From assembly GCF_000312485.1 (NCBI RefSeq), contig NZ_HE997645.1, positions 124,001-188,000 of the forward strand: a DNA stretch of 64,000 nucleotides, written 5' to 3'. Below, piece by piece: positions 60,061-64,000 of this stretch. Source of the DNA: Yersinia massiliensis CCUG 53443 (lineage in GTDB: Bacteria > Pseudomonadota > Gammaproteobacteria > Enterobacterales > Enterobacteriaceae). The translations under genes and the position numbers were made by a program. The notes beneath the pieces were generated by a model. The model was not told where the DNA came from, searched no databases, and was given only the letters and a program-made list of their open reading frames with translations. Position 1 is the stretch's first letter; each line of letters opens with the position of its first letter.

Positions 60061-61281
60061 TTATTCATTATTTAGGCGATGGAGATCGCCATATATCGCA
60101 TCACGTATTTCTCTGGGAAATTCCCCTGACATTCCCTCGATCGCCGTATTAGTGAAGACGACAACGGCAAGGTCATGCAATGGATCAAAGAACCAGTTGT
60201 GGCCATAGACACCGCCCCATTGAATGGTACCCTTGCCCTGTGGCGTATTGCCAAGTTTTGGATCAGCAAGCACCGACCATCCGTAGCCAAAACCCCAGCC
60301 GGGTCCCTGTGTCTGCGCCTGCAGCCCAACGTGGTCATTCATCATCAGCGCAACAGTTTCGGGTGCCAGAATTCGAGACTGGCTGCTAGGCCTCAAGCTC
60401 AGCAAAAATTTCATGAAGTCTGGTGCCGAGCCCAACATCCCAGCCCCACCGGACGGATAGGCCTCAACATCCCACACCCTGTCGGGGTTAAAACGGATCT
60501 GACCGTCTCCAAAAGAGACGTCCGTTTGCTGTTCCATTCGGACAGGCCCCCCTATTCCGTCCTGATAGGGCGTAACCAAACGAGTAACATCTGTAACACT
60601 GAATCCTGTATCTGCCATGCCGAGTGGGGCTGTAACTTGCTGTCGTATGATCTCAGGCAGATCGAGGCCTGTCGCGGCGCTCACCACACCGCCCAGTACG
60701 TCCAACGCCACCGAATAGCGCCACCCCGCCCCCGGCGCATAAACCAACGGTACACCAGCTATACGATGCAGATTATTCTCCAGCGTGATGCCGGAATCCA
60801 GCCCATCAGAGATGCCTGCCCGACGATAGGGACCCGTTACCGGTTCCAAAAAACCGTAGCTGAGACCTGCTGTATGTGTAAGCAACTGGTGGTTCGTGAT
60901 CGTCACTCTACGGCCATCCAGCAGGCTGGGTTGAAAATCCGGCAACCACTGAGTCACAGGGGCCCGCAACTCTAGGAGCCCCTGTTCAACTAGGCGCAAC
61001 GCGGCAGCAGACACCATAGGCTTGGTCACCGACGACAAGCGGAAAATGGCATCTTCACACATTGGCCGTTCCTGCTCGCGGTCTGCAAAACCTGCAGCAC
61101 GCCGATAGACGACTTCCCCCTTATGCGCAACGAGAACAACGGTACCGACGATGCGCCGGTCTTCAATGGCGCTGTCGATAGCCATATCTAGCGCAGCAAA
61201 TGTCAACAACTGCGCGTGTGCAAGCGGGGCCATAATCGCAAGAAAAACCGCAACAAAAAGCGGATTTGGCATGTTTCTCAT
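60061..61281 (-). CDS. Serine hydrolase, beta-lactamase-like (family VIII esterase type)
   Basis: 406 aa with a signal peptide (residues 1-23, AHA cleavage), so periplasmic. The class C beta-lactamase fold shows Ser84-V-T-Lys87 (SxxK), Tyr189 in WRYSVALDV, and Trp355-Gly-Gly in place of KTG. These three together are typical of family VIII carboxylesterases such as EstB rather than true AmpC enzymes. Base composition looks GC-richer than the core genome. Divergent from a TetR regulator that probably controls it. Confidence 0.85.
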   Translation of the reverse strand: MRNMPNPLFVAVFLAIMAPLAHAQLLTFAALDMAIDSAIEDRRIVGTVVLVAHKGEVVYRRAAGFADREQERPMCEDAIFRLSSVTKPMVSAAALRLVEQGLLELRAPVTQWLPDFQPSLLDGRRVTITNHQLLTHTAGLSYGFLEPVTGPYRRAGISDGLDSGITLENNLHRIAGVPLVYAPGAGWRYSVALDVLGGVVSAATGLDLPEIIRQQVTAPLGMADTGFSVTDVTRLVTPYQDGIGGPVRMEQQTDVSFGDGQIRFNPDRVWDVEAYPSGGAGMLGSAPDFMKFLLSLRPSSQSRILAPETVALMMNDHVGLQAQTQGPGWGFGYGWSVLADPKLGNTPQGKGTIQWGGVYGHNWFFDPLHDLAVVVFTNTAIEGMSGEFPREIRDAIYGDLHRLNNE

Positions 61282-61389
61282 CCTATCGAAATAGAGGCTA
61301 ATGGTAACTGGTCAGCAGTGGCGACATTCTGTACAATAACAACAATGACCATTCCACAAATCTATATTAGCTAGGATTTATTTTCAATA

Positions 61390-62043
61390 GTGACCACTGT
61401 GATAAATAAGAAATGCCAGCCACGCCGCCGCGGGCGACCTCCGAGTTTCGACCGGAAAACCGTGCTTAACCAAGCCATGCTGACATTCTGGAAGCTGGGC
61501 TACGAAGGCGCGTCTATCACCGATCTCACCGTCGCAATGGGTATCACGCCACAGAGCCTGTATACTGCTTTCGGCTCGAAATCGGTGCTGTATCACGAAG
61601 CTCTTAACCACTACCAGCAAACCATAGGCGCCTTCTCGACATACGTTCTGGAAGAGGAAACCTCCGCTTTAACTGGGTTCGAACAGATGCTTAAGATATC
61701 GGCTGCCGAGTTCTGCAAATCTGGACGACCACGCGGCTGCATGGTCTCGATGGCCACCCTAGCCTGCGCGGCCGAGAATCAGGACGAAGTCAAATACGTC
61801 GCGCAACTACGCAAGACCGCAGTGGCAACATTCAGATCCCGGATTGATCGCGCTATCGACGCAGGCGAATTCAAACCTGATACTGATAGCGAGGCTTTGG
61901 CACAGTATCTGGGCTGCATCATCCAAGGCATGTCCATTCAGGCACGGGATGGGGCAACAAAACAGGAACTGATGGCCATTGTGGATATGGCTATCCAGAC
62001 ACTTAAACACGCCGTTGGAAACACGACTGACAAAACACATTGA
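61390..62043 (+). CDS. TetR/AcrR family regulator
   Basis: 217 aa. The N-terminal HTH (about residues 17-65) includes RGRPPSFDRKTVLNQAML and GYEGASITDLTVAMGITPQSLYTAFGSK. The C-terminal ligand domain has ACAAENQDEVKYVAQLRK. The start is GTG (61390 or 61399); no ATG precedes the domain. It is divergent from the esterase gene, 108 bp apart, so it probably represses it. GC-rich like its neighbour, suggesting joint transfer. Confidence 0.85.
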   Translation: MTTVINKKCQPRRRGRPPSFDRKTVLNQAMLTFWKLGYEGASITDLTVAMGITPQSLYTAFGSKSVLYHEALNHYQQTIGAFSTYVLEEETSALTGFEQMLKISAAEFCKSGRPRGCMVSMATLACAAENQDEVKYVAQLRKTAVATFRSRIDRAIDAGEFKPDTDSEALAQYLGCIIQGMSIQARDGATKQELMAIVDMAIQTLKHAVGNTTDKTH

Positions 62044-62059
62044 ACAGAAAGGCAGGTCT

Positions 62060-62149
62060 ATGAGCCCCCTCGCGGTCCAGTGGACTGACCCGCGAACAAT
62101 ATGCGATCTTTACGGTACTCCTTTCAAATCACTGCGACGGTGGCCATAG
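62060..62149 (+). CDS. Possible 29-codon ORF after the TetR gene
   Basis: ATG with AGGCAGG 3 nt upstream, opening MSPLAVQWTDPRTIC and ending at a TAG. It may be the remnant of a gene once cotranscribed with the regulator. No family is recognised. Confidence 0.25.
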   Translation: MSPLAVQWTDPRTICDLYGTPFKSLRRWP

Positions 62150-62273
62150 GATGCAGCAAAGGGAGAACAGCGCGCAAAAACGTCAGAGGTTATTCCGAGT
62201 AGTATTGCGACAGCATCGATGAGTATCGGATGTGCTGAGCGGTTGGCGCTCCTAACGACAACCGCTGACTAGA

Positions 62274-62957
62274 TCAGATGGCGACAACATTACCGTTTTC
62301 ATCTAGCTTATATAGCTGATCTTTTTCAATCCCGTTTTCCCCCTCATAAACCACTGTGACACGGGCTCGAATACCATCGTGCCAAGCAATAGCAGCAACA
62401 CCCTGCTCATTGAGGGTAAAATAACGCGGATTTTTTGCCGCGAAAATAATCACACCGTTTCCACCATCGGCGTAAATAGCGCTATCAGTCCCCCCCGAGA
62501 AAAGCACGTTGTTGTGACCACGATCGGTAATTTGGCTTTCATCCCCTGCCGCGATTAAAATCGAGTCCGTTACATAAGCGGCGGTGGTAATAGCACCATT
62601 AGTTCCCGCAGTACTGGCAATCGCTTGGCTTAATGTCAGTTGCTCGGCATTAGTGAAGTTATATTCAAGCAGGATAGAAGAAGAGTAACCGAGTGAGGAG
62701 GTCCGTGATGCGTCGCCCCCCTGGATATGCGAATTCTCGCCCGTTGTGGCGATTCTCCCTCCAGAGTTGGGAAAATCCACGTCGCCAGTAGCAGAAACAA
62801 CATCGTCATAGACCATTACGTTATTGCCACAATGAACGATATGAACCGGGGTGGATTTGCCAACGATGTTTTGGTTCTCTTGAGAAAAAGCAACCCCACC
62901 ATACAGGGTGCCTGCGATCATGGTGGTGCCTTCGATAGGTGAATTAACACTAGACAT
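62274..62957 (-). CDS. Hypothetical 227-aa protein, beta-rich with repeats
   Basis: I do not recognise this protein. It starts MSSVNSPIEGTTMIAG with AAGGGAAAT upstream and no signal peptide. The body is rich in Gly, Ser, Thr, Asn and Asp, with short alternating segments such as TGENSHIQGGDASRTSS, GDESQITDRGHNNVLFSGGTDS and ADGGNGVIIFAAKN. This pattern suggests a beta-solenoid or RTX-like secreted protein, but the exact RTX nonapeptide is not clear. The C terminus (KDQLYKLDENGNVVAI) resembles a YD-type motif. Monocistronic. Confidence 0.6.
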   Translation of the reverse strand: MSSVNSPIEGTTMIAGTLYGGVAFSQENQNIVGKSTPVHIVHCGNNVMVYDDVVSATGDVDFPNSGGRIATTGENSHIQGGDASRTSSLGYSSSILLEYNFTNAEQLTLSQAIASTAGTNGAITTAAYVTDSILIAAGDESQITDRGHNNVLFSGGTDSAIYADGGNGVIIFAAKNPRYFTLNEQGVAAIAWHDGIRARVTVVYEGENGIEKDQLYKLDENGNVVAI

Positions 62958-63020
62958 AGTATTTCCCTTTTGCTGTTGGTGATTTTGGCATTCTTACTGC
63001 GTGGCTATTGGTCGAGTTGA

Positions 63021-63215
63021 ATGATAAAGCCGTCGCTATGGCTGACAAAAGCATCAGTGGGAATTTCAGAGCTTAAACAAACGATTGTTACTGCCGAAAA
63101 GGCCGCCATTAATGCAGTCACCAAATCGAACTTTCATCGCGAGTTTCTCCGTATTAGCGGTATGACCCCGACTGATTACTGCCGGACTGCGGTTGAAAAT
63201 CTAGAACCTGATTGA
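63021..63215 (+). pseudogene. AraC-family HTH remnant
   Basis: A 64-codon ORF in which SNFHREFLRISGMTPTDYCR matches the second HTH helix and end of AraC-type regulators. The preceding half, where the first HTH should be, is not recognisable, and no effector domain exists. Probably a decayed regulator. Confidence 0.5.
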
Positions 63216-63333
63216 GGAAGGTACTGATATCCCAGACGAGTTACCGATGAATAGCGGCCCGGCTACGGGTGCCTCCATCCCGGCAGACAATCTCTTCGCC
63301 CGGCTCTTTTTCCTCGATGAATGTTTGATGGGT

Positions 63334-64000
63334 CTACCAACCACCACCGCCACCACCACCGGCCCCTCCACCTGACGAACCTCTGCCAGAAGATCCTGAG
63401 CCACTCGAACTGGAGCTATAACTTGAACTGGAGCTTGAGCGGCTGACTGGACTGGGTGCCGACATCGATGATGTTCGGCACGATTGACCGAAATTATTTA
63501 TCTTATACCAATCAACATCATCGAAAACTTCAGACATAACGTTATGGTTAATAAGATATTGCGTAAAGGTATTCGCCCAAGTTTTACCGACATCTAATGC
63601 CAAAGCATAGGGCAGCATACTTTCAAAATGAGCCACCAACTTGTCCGGTGGATAAAGTGTTTCATAACGGTGCTCTTCCGCAGCACTGAGATACCTCTTC
63701 AGCCCGTTGACTATCGCCAAGCTATTCAGCCCTTTTTGGCTATAGCGTGGGACTTTGATAGCAAACAGCAAACATAGCAGCGCACAACCCAATAGTGCCC
63801 CTGGGTATCCTGCTGGGATCACCTGTGACGAATGTAGCGAGAATAGAGCAAAGCCGCACATAAGAGTGATAGGTGTGCCCACCAGCAGTGCAAAAAAGAT
63901 AGCGAAGCCATTCCAGCGATTTAAAGCGGCTCTTGGATTAAACAAAAATCTTAGTGGGAAAGAGAGCAATATGACGCCAAGCCAAAGAAATAGCAGGATA
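63334..64000 (-). CDS. DUF2207-type membrane protein, 5' part outside the window
   Basis: C-terminal part of a larger protein; the frame stays open to the window edge with hydrophobic residues upstream, so a TTG near 63969 is not the start. Two membrane helices (about 63930-63780) are followed by a cytoplasmic segment (YPPDKLVAHFESMLPYALALDVG) and a Ser-rich then Gly-rich tail ending in seven Gly and Trp. This is the layout of predicted DUF2207 (YciQ-like) proteins. Function unknown. Confidence 0.75.
   Translation of the reverse strand, partial: ILLFLWLGVILLSFPLRFLFNPRAALNRWNGFAIFFALLVGTPITLMCGFALFSLHSSQVIPAGYPGALLGCALLCLLFAIKVPRYSQKGLNSLAIVNGLKRYLSAAEEHRYETLYPPDKLVAHFESMLPYALALDVGKTWANTFTQYLINHNVMSEVFDDVDWYKINNFGQSCRTSSMSAPSPVSRSSSSSSYSSSSSGSGSSGRGSSGGGAGGGGGGGW

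Noticed and set aside
60175..60975. 266-codon plus-strand ORF
   Set aside because: Antisense to the serine hydrolase with intact motifs; long because of GC-rich codon use there.
63201..63404. 67-codon minus-strand ORF overlapping the DUF2207 tail
   Set aside because: Frame-shifted reading of the Gly/Ser-coding region.

Overview
This window is chromosomal DNA of an enterobacterium, almost certainly a Yersinia. From 2 to 57.7 kb the gene order follows the E. coli K-12 stretch from ygfZ to speC and pheV closely: ygfZ, yqfA, gcvPHT, ubiI-ubiH-pepP-ygfB, zapA, 6S RNA, fau, serA, rpiA, argP, yggE, argO, mscS, fbaA-pgk-epd, tktA, loiP, speA, metK, sprT, endA, rsmE, gshB, yqgE-yqgF, yggR/yggS, yggT-yggU-rdgB-hemW, yggN, yggL-trmB, mutY, yggX, mltC, speC, tRNA-Phe. 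Points that fit Yersinia are aguB-aguA between yqgF and yggR, proC between yggS and yggT, tandem ERIC repeats, a second palindromic intergenic repeat, and creBC placed behind sdhE-ygfX. The species cannot be fixed from the sequence alone; the Y. pseudotuberculosis group or a close relative is likely.

Layout. 0-2.2 kb: creC (cut by the window edge), creB, ygfX and sdhE, overlapping or nearly so on the minus strand. 2.5-15 kb: ygfZ, a hemolysin III-like membrane protein, an SDR dehydrogenase, the gcvTHP glycine cleavage operon and the ygfB-pepP-ubiH-ubiI operon. 15-22.4 kb: zapA, 6S RNA, fau, serA, rpiA, argP, yggE, argO, mscS. 22.6-28.5 kb: central carbon genes fbaA, pgk, epd and tktA. 29-36 kb: loiP, a lone Rieske ferredoxin, speA, metK behind MetJ boxes, and an ArsR-YeeE/YedE sulfur operon. 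36-54.9 kb: housekeeping genes (DNA and RNA modification, glutathione, haem-related, mutY, mltC). 54.9-57.4 kb: ornithine decarboxylase with a previously unlisted 31-codon leader ORF.

From 57.7 kb to the end is accessory DNA. The tRNA-Phe gene is followed by a 107-bp direct repeat and a P4-type integrase reduced to two fragments, the scar of a lost island. Then come a second peptide deformylase, a LysE/RhtB exporter, a serine beta-lactamase-like esterase divergent from a TetR regulator, a protein I do not recognise, an AraC-like remnant and the end of a DUF2207-type membrane protein.

Functional links. Polyamine synthesis is concentrated here: speA makes agmatine, aguA and aguB convert it to putrescine (no speB beside speA), metK supplies S-adenosylmethionine, and speC makes putrescine from ornithine. 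One-carbon metabolism is also clustered (gcvTHP, serA, fau, ygfZ, metK). The strongest candidate for something not normally annotated is the small ORF with a perfect Shine-Dalgarno sequence upstream of speC, which looks like a polyamine- or ornithine-sensing leader peptide.
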